NCBI GenBank assembly: GCA_024734495.1
Contig: JALMQS010000887.1
Coordinates: 1,701,228-1,765,227 of the forward strand
Direction: 5' to 3'
From: Forficula auricularia
Taxonomy: Eukaryota; Arthropoda; Insecta; Dermaptera; Forficulidae
Length of the DNA stretch: 64,000 nucleotides
In this document: positions 1 through 10,243 of the stretch, piece by piece
Layout of the letters: each line of letters starts with the position of its first letter
How positions within the stretch are numbered: the stretch's first letter is position 1
Translations under genes and position numbers: made by a program
The notes under the pieces: generated by a model
Databases searched by the model: none
What the model was told of the DNA's origin: nothing
What the model saw: only the letters and a program-made list of their open reading frames with translations

Positions 1-65
1 TAATATTTTCAATATTAAAAAATGTTTCACCTTGAACCAACACCTATCTCCTTAAAAGTGTTTGT
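1..65 (+). repeat. Dispersed repeat fragment (TGTTTCACC family)
   Basis: A short segment built around ATGTTTCACC, then a variable stretch with CCAACACC and TCCTTAAAA. Related segments occur at about 43862-43904 and 44845-44885 in the same order. It is a fragment of a dispersed repeat whose full form I cannot define; the left part may lie outside the window. Confidence 0.35.
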
Positions 66-180
66 AGATTTAGATTAAAAATATATAATCAGTAATTCTC
101 ATCAGAATGAATGTTTCCAAATCAATTCTAGATTCTATTTCAAATACTTCAGATGCCATTCTATGAAAATGAATGGGAAC

Positions 181-471
181 CAGTGGCAGTGCCAGGGTTG
201 GGCGAGGTGCGGAGACCGGCCAGCCAAATTTGCCCTCGCCCAACCTGCTAAAATGCACAATTGAGCAAAAAAAATATTGAAACACCACACTGTCACAAAA
301 GAGAGGCTCACAGATTTAGGAATTTTGTACATTGACACAAATATTGTAAAAACATTGAACTTAGATTTAGTTGTAAATTCTTTTTGCCACTATAATTAAC
401 AATAATTTAATGATCTCTGTTGTAGAGGGGGGCAGAGGGGTAGTTAGTCTCGGCCCCCGGCACTACCACTG
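181..471. mobile_element. hAT-like MITE with CAGTGG termini
   Basis: The segment begins CAGTGGCAGTGCC and ends with the near-inverse GGCACTACCACTG, giving terminal inverted repeats of about 13 bp with one mismatch. CAGTGG-type ends are typical of non-autonomous hAT elements. No convincing 8-bp target duplication is visible, so it is old or the family call is approximate. There is no ORF with transposase motifs. Confidence 0.5.
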
Positions 472-746
472 TTAAATAAATTTTTGTACTAGTAAAATAT
501 ATTACTTATTAACTTATAAAAAAAAAAAAAAAAAAAATAGCATAATGAGGTAACAAATCATATTGAGTCACAGATTTATTTATTTTTTAAATAATAAAAA
601 TATTTTACAAATTGAAACATATAGTACTTTTATTTGTCCCAGCATTGAGGGGCCCGCTGGTTTGATTTTTGTCCCAGGGCCCGTAAGAGCTCTCCACGGT
701 CCTGCAATAATCATGTGTTTCTGTGTAAAATAAACTTTGAAATAAA
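472..746. other. No gene; poly(A) run and GC-richer patch
   Basis: A run of about 20 A lies at 518-537, and a GC-richer patch with repeated GTCCCAG/GGGCCCG words lies at about 637-705. The patch may be a decayed transposon end. I see no coding sequence. Confidence 0.4.
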
Positions 747-820
747 TATAATAATGAATGTATTTTGATAACCCAGTCCAAGATTCCAAAAAAGAGAGAT
801 AATTAAATCTATCTTTTTAC

Positions 821-872
821 TCAAAGCCGACATTTCGGAGGTAAATTTCCCTCCTTCTTCAGGGTTTTGAAA
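821..872 (-). ncRNA. Hammerhead ribozyme-like motif (left arm, palindrome 1)
   Basis: On the minus strand CTGAAGA (862-856) is followed by one extra A, a GGAGG...CCTCC stem II, then GAAA (836-833) and TGTC. This matches the order CUGANGA, stem II, GAAA, stem III, NUH. Stem III is less regular than in the opposite arm (AUGU instead of ACGU), so this copy is probably weaker or inactive. Confidence 0.5.
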
Positions 873-906
873 AGTCAGTTAAGGAAATACAAATCACTGA
901 CCTTTC

Positions 907-952
907 GAAACCCTGAAGAAGGAGGGAATCAACCTCCGAAACGTCGGCTTTG
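907..952 (+). ncRNA. Hammerhead ribozyme-like motif (right arm, palindrome 1)
   Basis: CTGAAGA at 913-919, an extra A at 920, stem II GGAGG...CCTCC, GAAA at 938-941, and cleavage triplet GTC at 943-945. Stem III is the self-complementary ACGU, which can pair only between two copies. Stem I pairs AAACC with GGCTT apart from one mismatch. The extra base after the core resembles the plus-strand hammerhead of chrysanthemum chlorotic mottle viroid. Activity is untested. Confidence 0.6.
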
Positions 953-1021
953 AATAAAAAAGATAGATTTAATTATATCTCTTTTTTGAATCTTGAACTG
1001 CCTTATCAAAATACATTCAAT

Positions 1022-1863
1022 TAACTTACCTGTCCGTCTCCAAAAACCACTTCAATCCTATTAAAAATAATTATTGTATCCAATTTTTTTAATTGTAGTT
1101 TGAATATCACAAATCAAGTATCTAGTTTATTACCCTGAAGTATTACACATATTTTCTGTCCAACCTAGAAATTTTTCTGCCGAGTGTCGCCCAACCGAAA
1201 AGAAAAGCTTGGCGCCTCCACGATGAGACCATTTATTAGCCTGGGAGACTTCGTCTGCCTGCCGGGCGGGCCTAGTATTGAATTCACTTTTTTTATGATT
1301 GTCTTGACAAATATGTGGAATGTGGAGAAAATCATTTACAACTAAACTGTATTTTGTTTTTCTTAAGACCATATTATTTCTAATTTAGTTTTTAAAGAAG
1401 TATTCTTACATTAAACAACAAAACACATTATATTCCTTTTTTTGTGGGTTTGAAAATGCATCTTCTAAATTTTCAAATAGGAGAAAAGTCCCTAAGTTTG
1501 ATGAAACTTCTTCTTATATATCGATATCTTTAGAAAAAAAAGCTCTGACCTCTGACGTCATGAAATTTGGGGTTTGGCTAAGCTTATTTCTCAATATTTT
1601 TCAAAACAAAAATTAACTAACGATTCTTCAATTGTTAGTATTCTTGATTGTAATGAATCTCATAATAATAAATAAATTTTCTTAATGGGAGAAGACAGAA
1701 GATGGGAATTTTATGAAATAAATTGAGGATGGGTAAACAAAAACCCGAAACATGTAAATAAATAAAGAAAAATAAAGAAAAGAAAATAATTTTTTGTATT
1801 TATTTTTCTCAAACTGATTGGAATGAAAATAATCTGACTTGTTCAGATGTGGCCATCCACTTG
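1022..1863. other. No recognisable gene
   Basis: AT-rich sequence with a GC-richer patch at about 1160-1280. Short ORFs here have no recognisable motifs. I see no repeat shared with the rest of the window except the lead-in to the next element (about 1835-1863), which is conserved in its other copies. Confidence 0.4.
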
Positions 1864-2531
1864 ACTTTACCATACAACCTGGCCCCTCACTTTTTTAATA
1901 TTTAATAAAATTATTTATAATCATGTAGGGGGGTTAGTTTTGCATTTTTAGTCTCCTGGGGGCCCACTGATTATGTATACAAAATTTGGTTGAGTTTGGT
2001 AAATGGCCAAGACTTTCATTTTTGCCCCCCCCCATTTTGGGCGGTTAGTTTTTGCATTTTTAGACTTCTGGCGGTCCACTGATTAGGTATACAACATTTG
2101 GTTGAGTTTTCTCAAATGGCCTAAATGTTTAATTTTTACCCCCCTCCACCCTTCTTAATTTTGGGTCGATATGCACCAAAATCCAATCAGCTCTTAATCT
2201 CAATGGACCAAAACTACGTGTGCAATTTGGTTTTGATATTCACACTAGTTTTTGAGCTAGCTCGTCCACAAAAATTTGGTAACGCACAGACAACCAGACA
2301 ACCAGACAGACTAACAGACATTTTGACAAAACAAATATTATCTCAAAAAATATAATTTTTTCGATGTTCACTTATTAGAGCTTTTTTGTAGACCGAAATG
2401 TTATGGTTTCGCTCAATTTTTTTTAATCAAAATAGTTTCAGCCGTTTTTGAGATATTTCAAAAAAAAGAAGGAAAAAAACACTTTTTTCATGCACGATTA
2501 CAATACTTGACCATACCCTGTATGGTAAAGT
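1864..2531 (+). mobile_element. TIR element ACTTTACCATACA, copy 1
   Basis: A 668-bp element bounded by 13-bp perfect inverted repeats ACTTTACCATACA and TGTATGGTAAAGT. Five more copies or partial copies lie at 3786-4475 (-), 23076-23615 (+), 29214-29782 (-), about 46533-47246 (-) and 58612-59379 (+). The interior has two tandem copies of a unit of about 90 bp (GCATTTTTAG...GGTTGAGTTT), then a conserved block TTTTTGAGCTAGCTCGTCCA followed by a CAGACAACC-rich stretch. Conserved short reading frames in the second block reflect repeat age rather than a shown protein. Confidence 0.7.
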
Positions 2532-3349
2532 AAAAAATAACTTTTCAAATGAATTAATTAAACATTGATTGATATTAAAAATTTTAAATTTTAATTTAAA
2601 TATACATACACTTGCTTATTATTACCAATTTTTTATAAAAGAGGCTTTATTTCGAAAGACAGTAGAGGTTATCTTTAAAACAAATTATAAAGGTATACTT
2701 AATATGACTAGGGGTAGTATAAAACAGTTGGGGGTGAATTGTTTCTTAAAGACTAACTATCCCTGTGGGTGGTGGTTCTTATTTGTGTCCCATGTGGATT
2801 TCTTAAAAGCGGAATTTCTGTAAAGTCTCTGCAAAGCTCAAGACCTATCAGTTTCACTTTGAATATAATCCTCCGCTGGTCCAGCCATCAGGGAGTTGCA
2901 GTCTCTTTAGCTTGTCTCCTTTCTTGGAACTCTACACCCATTGATATCATCTTTTAACTTCAAACTTCATAAAGACATGTTTTTCTACTAAACTTTGAGA
3001 ATGTCAAGTAGGAAGCTGTAACTAGAAATGAATAACAAAAACTACCTTCAATTTTTTTTTTAAAACATACCTTTAGTTAATTAAATTCTTTGAATTTTGA
3101 TACATAATATATTCATCAGTTTAATATAAATTATAGGGAAAAGTCATGTTTTTCAACTTTTTACAATCTCTGATAATTTACGTTTAAGGCTTTCTGAAAC
3201 AAATAAGAGTATATATCAACTAACGGTTTTACTATCGGAGTGTGGTAGCATGAGCTCAGAAACTGTACTAAATCTCAGGAAAATTAAATTTAAGATGCAA
3301 CAAATCAGAGGAAAAAAGGAACAATTAAATACCGTGTTAAATCATACGA
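2532..3349. other. No recognisable gene
   Basis: AT-rich sequence with short unsupported ORFs (2569-2823, 2769-2957). No motif, splice pattern or repeat that I can recognise. Confidence 0.4.
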
Positions 3350-3395
3350 CCAATTGCAACGTTTCGACAATTTATTGTGGGTTCATCAGGATCAA
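3350..3395 (-). ncRNA. Degenerate hammerhead-like motif
   Basis: On the minus strand CTGATGA (3389-3383) is followed by a stem-loop ACAAT-AA-ATTGT, then GAAAC (3365-3361) and GTT. The order matches a hammerhead, but the base of stem II has unpaired C residues, the triplet is GUU rather than GUC, and stem I is weak. It stands alone rather than in a palindrome. Probably a decayed relative. Confidence 0.35.
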
Positions 3396-3785
3396 TACAA
3401 AAAATAAATACAAATGAATTATTCACAATCATCAAAATCAACCCAGACATAATATAACATAATTATCTTGATCAAATTTTTAAGTACCTGGAGCCATCGA
3501 GCGATGATCGGTAACTTTTTGCTATACTATATTAATATTATTTTTAATTTAAAATTCTGACAAAAATACAAATATATATAGTACACGCCCCTGAGCCCTG
3601 GATCCCTCCCTGGACAACCCCCGAAAGTTCTGAATCTAGAAAGTTCCACATCTATTCACAGTTTTTCGTTTTGCAAAATCATATATATGTGTCACCAGAA
3701 TTAACTTTCTATTATTATCGTGAGTTTTGATATATCCATACACACATACAGACGTTTCAGACATTTCAAAATATGAATAATTTTT
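3396..3785. other. No recognisable gene
   Basis: AT-rich filler with a short GC-richer run at about 3583-3640 (CCCTGAGCCCTGGATCCCTC). No gene or repeat recognised. Confidence 0.35.
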
Positions 3786-4475
3786 ACTATACCATACAGG
3801 GTATAGTCAAGTATTGTAATCGTGCATGAAAAAAGTGGTTTTTTTCCTTCTTTTTTCGAAATATCTAAAAAACGGTAAAAAGTATTTTTATTAAAAAAAT
3901 TGAGCAAAGCCATGGCATTTCGCTCTACAAAAAAGCTCTAATAAGTGAACATCGAAAAAATTAAATTTTTCGAGATAATAATTGTTTTGTCAAAATGTCT
4001 GTTAGTTAGTTAGTCTGTCTGGTTGTCTGTCTGTTAGTCTGTGCGTTACCAAATTTTTGTGGACGAGCTAGCTCAAAAACTAGTGTGAATATCGAAACCA
4101 AATTTCACACGTCGTTTTGGTCCATTGAGATTAAGAGCTGATTAGATTTTGATGAATATCGACCCAAAATTAAGGGGGGTGGAGGGGCGGTTAAAAATTA
4201 AAAATCTAGGCCATTTGAGCAAACTCAACAAAATTTTGTATACATAAACAGTGGAACTATAAAAATGCAAAAACTAACCGGCCGAAATGGGGGGGGGGGT
4301 TAAAAAATGAAAATCTTGCGTCCTTGTACGAAACTCATCCAAATTTTATATACATAGTCCCTGGGCCCCCAGGAGACTAAAAATGTAAAAACTAACACCC
4401 TCCCCTCCCTAAATGATTTTAAATAATTTTATTAAATATTAAATATAAGTGAGGGGTCAGGTTGTATGGTAAAGT
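3786..4475 (-). mobile_element. TIR element ACTTTACCATACA, copy 2
   Basis: Same family as 1864-2531 in reverse orientation. Left terminus ACTATACCATACA (one mismatch) and right terminus TGTATGGTAAAGT. It keeps the GAGCTAGCTC block and two copies of the internal unit of about 90 bp with a G-run (4290-4301). Confidence 0.65.
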
Positions 4476-4549
4476 CAAGTGGATGGCCAAATCAGAACAC
4501 TTCAGCTTATTTTTTTTTCATTTTTGCTTAAATTCTGCAGTCCACTTGC

Positions 4550-4800
4550 CGAGTAATCTCAAAATGTTTATAAATTAAAGGAGACAATATAAGAGTGTGT
4601 CTTTTGCTGGAAAAATAAATTCTTAATTATTTATAACGAGACTATAGTTTCAAGGGCTTTTCGCTCTTCATCAGTCTATTACAATTGATTCACCGGACTA
4701 TATTCTCATTATAAATAAATTAAAAATTTATTTTTCCAGCAGAAGATACACTCTTTTAATGTCTACTTCAATTTATAAAAATTCTGCTACTCGGCAAAAA
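4550..4800. repeat. Hammerhead-bearing palindrome 2
   Basis: Imperfect palindrome with the GCTGGAAAAATAAATT word at about 4605 and its inverse near 4730. The outer parts match a GCCGAGTAGCAGA-type module also found next to palindromes near 34 and 35 kb. The left arm has a hammerhead-like motif (4634-4680, minus). In the right arm only a ruined trace remains (GGACTATATTCTC). Confidence 0.6.
4634..4680 (-). ncRNA. Hammerhead ribozyme-like motif (palindrome 2)
   Basis: Minus strand: CTGATGA (4674-4668), imperfect stem II with a GAAAA loop, GAAA (4651-4648), self-complementary ACTATAGT stem III and triplet GTC (4642-4640). Stem II has a mismatch and lacks the usual C before GAAA. Stem I begins AGA/TCG with two pairs. 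Likely decayed. Confidence 0.45.
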
Positions 4801-5157
4801 GAAACTTTCAATTTGCTTATAATTTGATGAAGTCTATTTTTGAGATTATACTTTTATTTTTCTCTTAGCATAATTGAAATTTTACATACAACTGTTAACA
4901 TTCCCTTAAATAAATATTTCCTTAGGAGTAAATCGATTCGAAATCTGGGTATAAGCTTGTCTAATGGCATCGAAAATAGAGTCCTACCATCTTGTCAAAT
5001 ATAACAAACTAATTCAGCCACTGATTAGGAATATATCTTACGTACCTAAGCAATGATGGATGACTTACTTATGTCCATCTTAGAATAGAGGAAATTCGAC
5101 CTTTCCTTATAGGTGAAAGGGCTAAGTAGATTTACGGCTCAAGGTTATAAACAGGTA
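4801..5157. other. No recognisable gene
   Basis: AT-rich sequence without a recognised gene or repeat. Confidence 0.35.
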
Positions 5158-5251
5158 TAATTATAGAGGTAGCGATTGGGTTAATAATAGTTTATTAGTA
5201 TAAAAATTGTAATTGTTAAATTAACAGCTGTCATTATTATAAATCAATAAA
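5158..5251 (+). repeat. Flank shared with 17875-17975
   Basis: This flank, with the first 150 bp of the following TIR element, reappears at about 17875-18125 with few differences. The shared flank shows that the two loci are copies of a larger unit, not independent insertions of the TIR element. Confidence 0.6.
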
Positions 5252-5855
5252 GGGGCCGTACTTAAATTAGGTAACAAATTTAAGGGCGGGGGCTCAAATG
5301 GGATTGTTACTATTTGTTATGGTACGAGGAGGAGGTACTTCAATGTCTCTACCTAATTTATCGAAATAAATATAAAATTTTCTGGTGATTAATATAAAAA
5401 TTTAAATTAAATTAAGTTATTTTTTATTTTAAATTTTAATATAATAAAAACAATAATATGACTAAATAATTTGTTAAGAAAAGATTATTTTGAATTTTTC
5501 TAAAAAAACTTTTCTATTATAAATTATGTTTCATTTTAAATTTTATTTTAATATTTTAAATACAATAATATAATTAAATAATTTATTAACAAAAGAATAA
5601 TAAAAAATATATTCGATTTTAATAAAAGAATATGTCATGACAATATTTAATCCCTTCCAATATATGTATACTATATATAGAGTCAATAATTATGAAAGGA
5701 ATGTAAACATGATATTCTAAAATTCCTAAAAATAAAAATAAAATATGTAAAATATAGGGGTGGGGGTTAATATTTTGTTACGATCTGTTATATAGTTGAG
5801 GGAGTAGGGGTTAAAAAGTCATTCTAAATGCGTTACGTAATTTAAGTACAGCCCC
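5252..5855. mobile_element. TIR element GGGGCCGTACTTAAATTA (MITE-like)
   Basis: A 604-bp AT-rich element with inverted ends GGGGCCGTACTTAAATTA at the left and TAATTTAAGTACAGCCCC at the right (two visible differences). No ORF inside. Left-end fragments recur at about 17812 and 17973. Confidence 0.65.
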
Positions 5856-6082
5856 AAACAGATTACAAAATAATAAAAATTTTCTGAATAATTTTAGAAT
5901 TTTGATATTTTTAATTGAATTTTGACATTTTTTCTCTATGATTCAGTGGGGCGCCGTTTCTCTTTTGAACGGAATCCTAAAAATGAATATTATTTGTAAT
6001 TGTAAATAAAATAAATATATGTCACTTTAATTGTATAATTCCATTCACCCTCTACACTAAATGAGGGGCGAAATGCGATCTA
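5856..6082. other. No recognisable gene
   Basis: AT-rich sequence between two MITE-like elements; nothing recognised. Confidence 0.35.
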
Positions 6083-6722
6083 TGTCCACATAGTGGTCCT
6101 TATTTTAGGTATTTCAAATTTTACGCTGACAGAGGCTCATATGGTTCGAAATAAATAAAAATAAATATCCCCCAAGTTTCAAGTCTCTATCTCAATTTAA
6201 CCTGTGCCCCCAGCGATATAAGTTTCCCATCTAAATAACATGTTTTTGGCATTGGACGATCAATTATATACAGACACAAAGTAATGGCTTAAAAATTTGA
6301 AACTCTGTAGACTTGATCCTTATAATAGTAGTGATTCTTCAGAATTTTTGCAGATTTTTAGCTATCATAAATTTGGAGTCTATAACTAACACTAAGATAT
6401 AGCAGTATTTTGATTTAGCTATAACTCCAAAATTATAATAGCTTAAAATCTGTAAAAATTCTGAAGAATATCTGCTATTACAAGGATAATGTCTGCATAG
6501 TTTCAAATTTTTTGAACCATTACTTTGGCCGGAATAAAAAATTGATTGTTCAATGCCGAAAACCCCATGTTATTTAAATGGGAAATGAGTGTGACACAGG
6601 TTAAAATTGAGATAGAGACTTGAAACTTTGATATTTTATTTATTTATTTCGATCTCTACATGAGCCTCTGCCAGCGTAAAAATTTGAAAATACCTAAAAT
6701 AAGGACCACTCTAATGTCCATA
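6083..6722. mobile_element. Foldback MITE, GTGGTCCTTATTTT family, copy 1
   Basis: A 640-bp element that is palindromic nearly throughout: AGTGGTCCTTATTTTAGGTA at the left and its inverse at about 6688-6710. Arms continue with CAGAGGCTCATATG, GTCTCTATCTCAATTT and CTCCAAAATTATAATAGCT words. A second full copy lies at 57902-58533. No coding capacity. Confidence 0.7.
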
Positions 6723-7768
6723 TACCTAATATTTAATAAATAAATTATAGGATGCCCTTTTACTTTTGAACGGAGGCCTAACAATTAATGCATAATTTCA
6801 AATATGTATATTAAATATACTTTCACTCATATTAGGTTCTCGAAAAAAAACTACATTTAATTTAATTTCCTGCGACTACCAATCCATCTCGATTAAGTTC
6901 TTTTACTTTGCTTTGCGTATTTGTATCTTTATTCGTCCCCACTTTCTCCATGTCTGAGGTTTTTCTTCCGTTCTCATTTTTTTCCCAACGTATTATTTGA
7001 GAGAACCGTCAGGTAATAGAATAAGAAGCGAATTTCAGTTATGTAAACGAGAAGTAAAAGATTTGAAAAATGAAGACACGCCGTCGTCTCCGTTTGTGTC
7101 TGCCATTGCCCTCGCTTTTCCCTCCACGATGGATTTAAAATGAATGGGAAAAGTAGAGAGACGATGAAATAATGTTTTCTTACTTGAGAAGAGAAAAAAA
7201 TGTATCTCTAGGTATGTGTGTACCTACAAAGGAAGGAGATTGAATCGCAACTTATATAATATTTACTTATTCTTTGGTATATATCAAAAAGTATATGCAT
7301 TGTTAAGATTTTTTATTTTCACAATTTAAATTTATTCAAGATTTGGATTATAGATAAAACCTACTGCTTACGGGTCCAAGATCCGGAGACTCCAACATCT
7401 CTATGTCTTCGGGCATTCCCGCTGATATTCGGGCACTTTCGCTGCAAATGAAGACCACGAGCATAGATTAGCATTAGATAATTGCTTTATATTTTCTTTC
7501 TAAAAGTAACTATTTTTCAAATTCCCATTGATAAAGGGAGAGTTTCGATAATAGTCGGTTGTATGTGAAACTTAAATAAGAGTTAATTAAAATACTAGGT
7601 AGGTTTCTCATAAGCCTCCTACCTTGCTGAAATTTATATGTCCAATTTAGAAAAAAATATTCTTATTTCTAATAATTTCTTTTTCGAACATATTATAATC
7701 TGGCGCAGATATGTGGATGACAATTTTGTCGTATGGCGAGACACTATTAGACAATTAGATTCATTTAA
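6723..7768. other. No recognisable gene; possibly single-copy intron DNA
   Basis: About 1 kb with a GC-richer stretch at 6880-7260. No ORF, splice pattern or repeat recognised. Conserved non-coding sequence cannot be excluded without a comparison. Confidence 0.35.
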
Positions 7769-7770
7769 TA

Positions 7771-8604
7771 CCAGGTGTGTTTGAAATGAACATTTTTTAT
7801 GAAAATAAAACACTTTTTTTTAAATAGGAAACAAAAAAATATTTTATTCAAAGTACTCTCCATCACTTTCTACTCATTTTGACCACCTTTCTGGCAATTG
7901 GTGGATCTCCTTCCAAAAAACTGCTGGTCTTTGGAAGAAAACCGTTCATTGACCCATTTTCGACTTCTTCGTAATTTTTGAAGTGCTGTTCTTCAAGTGC
8001 CTGGCCCATCGACAAAAACAGATGGTAGTCGGTCTTGTGAGTAAGCCGCATGGGGTAGCAATTCCCAGTTGAGTGCTTCCAGGTACGCTGGTATCCTGAA
8101 CCGTGTTTATGTGAAACAGCATTGTCATGAAGGAAAATCACTTTATGTTGCCTTTTTTGATATTCTGGCGGGTTTTCCTGAAATGCACGGTTCAAATCAA
8201 TTAATTGTTGGTATCGTTTAAAGTTTACAGTTTCAGCATATTTCAACTCATGATAGACGACACCTTTCTGGTCCCATCGTCATCGTTGAAATCATCTTTT
8301 GATTGTTGCTAATGATAGAGAATGACTACCATGAGCTTCTTCAAGCATTCGTTGAGATTCTGTCGCGTTTTTCTTTAAAACATAAAAATTTAATGCAGTC
8401 CGCATATAGTATGCTGTAGGCACAAAATTCGACATTTTTAACACGAAATAATTTTATGTTGTTGTGGTGCAAATCAAATTTCCAGCACTGAACGTTGTTG
8501 ATGCCAAAGCAATGAAAAAAAAATAAGGTTATGGTTCGTTCAAAATAAACATAACCTATACTACCATCAATCGTAAAAGGCTCATTTCATATGCATATAC
8601 CTGG
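7771..8604 (-). mobile_element. Deleted mariner element
   Basis: An 834-bp element flanked by TA on both sides, with ends CCAGGTGTGTTTGAAATGA at the left and, inverted, CCAGGTATATGCATATGAAA at the right. This matches the structure of Tc1/mariner elements. It holds a broken transposase on the minus strand and is shorter than a complete mariner of about 1.3 kb, so it is non-autonomous. Confidence 0.8.
7863..8435 (-). pseudogene. Mariner transposase pseudogene
   Basis: Minus-strand remnant of a mariner-family transposase, the DDD/D enzyme that cuts and pastes the element at TA sites. An N-terminal part beginning near 8435 (MSNFVPTAYYMRTAL) resembles the start of mariner transposases. It then jumps, through an internal deletion and stops near 8250-8290, to the catalytic part, where KVIFLHDNA carries one catalytic aspartate and DYHLF the region of the next. 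The order of conserved blocks is scrambled or shifted between them and a large N-terminal DNA-binding stretch is missing. It cannot encode active enzyme. Confidence 0.8.
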
Positions 8605-8799
8605 TAAAAATTAGCCTAAATTAAAATACTAAGTAGGTTTCACATACAGTTAAACCTACCTAGTACATATTTTAATAAACTCTTAATTTTTTCGATAACA
8701 TTTGGATTTATAATAAACGTTTTGAGATTGTTTTATAAAAGAGTATTATATTTATTCAATACAAAAAACAATCAATAAATTAATGGTGTTAATTTTACA
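8605..8799. other. No recognisable gene
   Basis: AT-rich spacer between the mariner and palindrome 3. The sequence AATACTAAGTAGGTTTCACAT near 8623-8645 resembles AATACTAGGTAGGTTTCTCAT near 7592, so the mariner may have inserted in a small repeat. Confidence 0.35.
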
Positions 8800-8942
8800 T
8801 GTCCATCGATATTTATTGATTTCACATTTTTATTTGAAATTATTTTTCCTAAAACTTGGCTTTTACGCATTAAATTATTATTTTAGGTTAAAAATAAAAT
8901 GAGAGGTCTTCTGTTTTTTAAATAAAATAATTTTTAATTATT

Positions 8943-8990
8943 TCTAGAGACTATAGTTTCGAAGGCATTGCCTTCATCATCAGTCTATCA
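8943..8990 (-). ncRNA. Hammerhead ribozyme-like motif (left arm, palindrome 3)
   Basis: Minus strand: CTGATGA (8983-8977), one extra T, stem II GAAGGC-AAT-GCCTTC, GAAA (8960-8957), self-complementary ACTATAGT stem III and GTC (8951-8949). Stem I pairs TAGA with TCTA. All core bases are present apart from the single insertion. Confidence 0.65.
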
Positions 8991-9215
8991 CAAATATTTT
9001 CAAATTAGTTACAAATTAAGATTTATACATTGAAAATTTTGAAAAATATATAATGTCTTTTTCTTCATGTTTCCTCTTGAGACATTAGAATATAACTATA
9101 ACTATAACTTGTTATATTCTAATGTCTCAAGAGGAAACATGAAGAAAAGACATTATATATTTTTCAAAATTTTCAATGTATAAATCTTAATTTGTAACTA
9201 ATTTGAAATATTTGT

Positions 9216-9262
9216 GATAGACTGATGATGAAGGCAATGCCTTCGAAACTATAGTCTCTAGA
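9216..9262 (+). ncRNA. Hammerhead ribozyme-like motif (right arm, palindrome 3)
   Basis: CTGATGA at 9222-9228, an extra T at 9229, six-pair stem II GAAGGC-AAT-GCCTTC, GAAA at 9245-9248, ACTATAGT stem III and GTC at 9254-9256. Stem I is TAGA (9218-9221) with TCTA (9257-9260). It is the mirror copy of 8943-8990. Confidence 0.65.
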
Positions 9263-9535
9263 AATAATTAAAAATTATTTTATTTAAAAACAGAAGACTC
9301 TCTCATTTTATTTTTAACCTAAAATAAAAACAATTCTGTTACCATCGACTAGTGAAATCTTTTATTCAACTAATAAATTATTATTGTTTGATAGGGCCTC
9401 CACCTCTCCATTTCAGCCCTTTCATCCTCTCTTATTATGATCTCATGATATAATAACATATTAATGCGTAAAAGCCAAATTTTAGGAAAATAATTTCAAC
9501 TAAATAGAAAAATCAATAAATATATAAAATGGAAA

Positions 9536-10243
9536 GCATGAGTTTTAATTAAAATTACTATATTCTCAACTCATTTAATAAATATTGAACTTGGAAGCAC
9601 ATTAGATTTCACTACTTTTTTGGGGACATGGTTTTTATTAATCGAACTTTTTTACATATTATGTGTTTTTTGTTGGGATACAATATACATAAGAGTATAT
9701 TAGTAGTAGAACCCTCAGTATGCGAGTTCGACTCCCACTTATCTGGAATTTTAATAAATGTTGAGAAAACATTAATAAAGATAATAAATTATATCATAAA
9801 TTTTTTATCAGTACCTAAAAAATCATAAAATAATGATAATATATTTTTTTCTAATGGCATTTCAAAGATAAAAATGGCATCTAACCCCTTGTGAAATATT
9901 ATATACTTCCAGTACAAATGATTGTTATTTTAATGGAGGCAATCGACAAAAGTAATTCATCAGTCTACTTTGATCAATTCAATTGTGCTCTTGAAATGGT
10001 TCACTTACTACACTTTATCTTTTATAAAAAATATCTCTCATGATATGAATTTAATACTCGTAAGTGATCCTCAAATCCATGCTCTTTCTCGGATTTAACA
10101 AACTTTCATTTTTTTTTGCTTCCTATTTCAATTCTTTTGGTATCGATCAGACTCATTTCTTAGGGTGGCCGAAATATTGAAAAGAAAAATGCCAAATAAC
10201 ATCTTCGCTCTATAAATATACTATTTTTAAGTTACTCATTATT
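9536..10243. other. No recognisable gene; possible SINE trace
   Basis: AT-rich. At 9704-9740 the words AACCCTCAGTATGCGAGTTCGACTCCC (in two parts: AACCCTCAGTATGC, GAGTTCGACTCCC) resemble a tRNA T-arm. A similar segment occurs at about 29992-30015. This may be a tRNA-derived SINE trace; nothing else recognised. Confidence 0.3.

Larger units (their letters stand above)
747..1021. repeat. Hammerhead-bearing palindrome 1
   Basis: A palindrome of about 275 bp. The outer words TGTATTTTGATAA and TTATCAAAATACA are inverted copies, and the arms continue inward with few mismatches. Each arm holds a hammerhead-like motif in opposite orientation (821-872 minus, 907-952 plus), so both read outward from the centre. 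This is the same architecture as the palindromes near 9.1, 34.3, 35.5 and 47 kb. Confidence 0.75.
8800..9535. repeat. Hammerhead-bearing palindrome 3 (long)
   Basis: The core at about 8890-9325 is a nearly perfect palindrome centred near 9100, with arms of about 215 bp. The two arms carry oppositely oriented hammerhead motifs (8943-8990 minus, 9216-9262 plus). Weaker inverted similarity continues outward (GGCTTTTACGCATTAA on the left, TTAATGCGTAAAAGCC on the right), interrupted by about 130 bp present only on the right (about 9333-9465). The near-identity of the inner arms points to a recent origin or gene conversion between arms. Confidence 0.8.

Noticed and set aside
2125..2355. Conserved peptide around FTLVFELARPQ in copies 1 and 3 of the TIR element (also 23306-23617)
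   Set aside because: Similarity follows from recent shared ancestry of the repeat; other copies have stops. No evidence of selection.
7863..8246. A 127-codon minus ORF as a functional gene
   Set aside because: It is the broken C-terminal part of a mariner transposase in a TA-flanked element with TIRs; reported as pseudogene.
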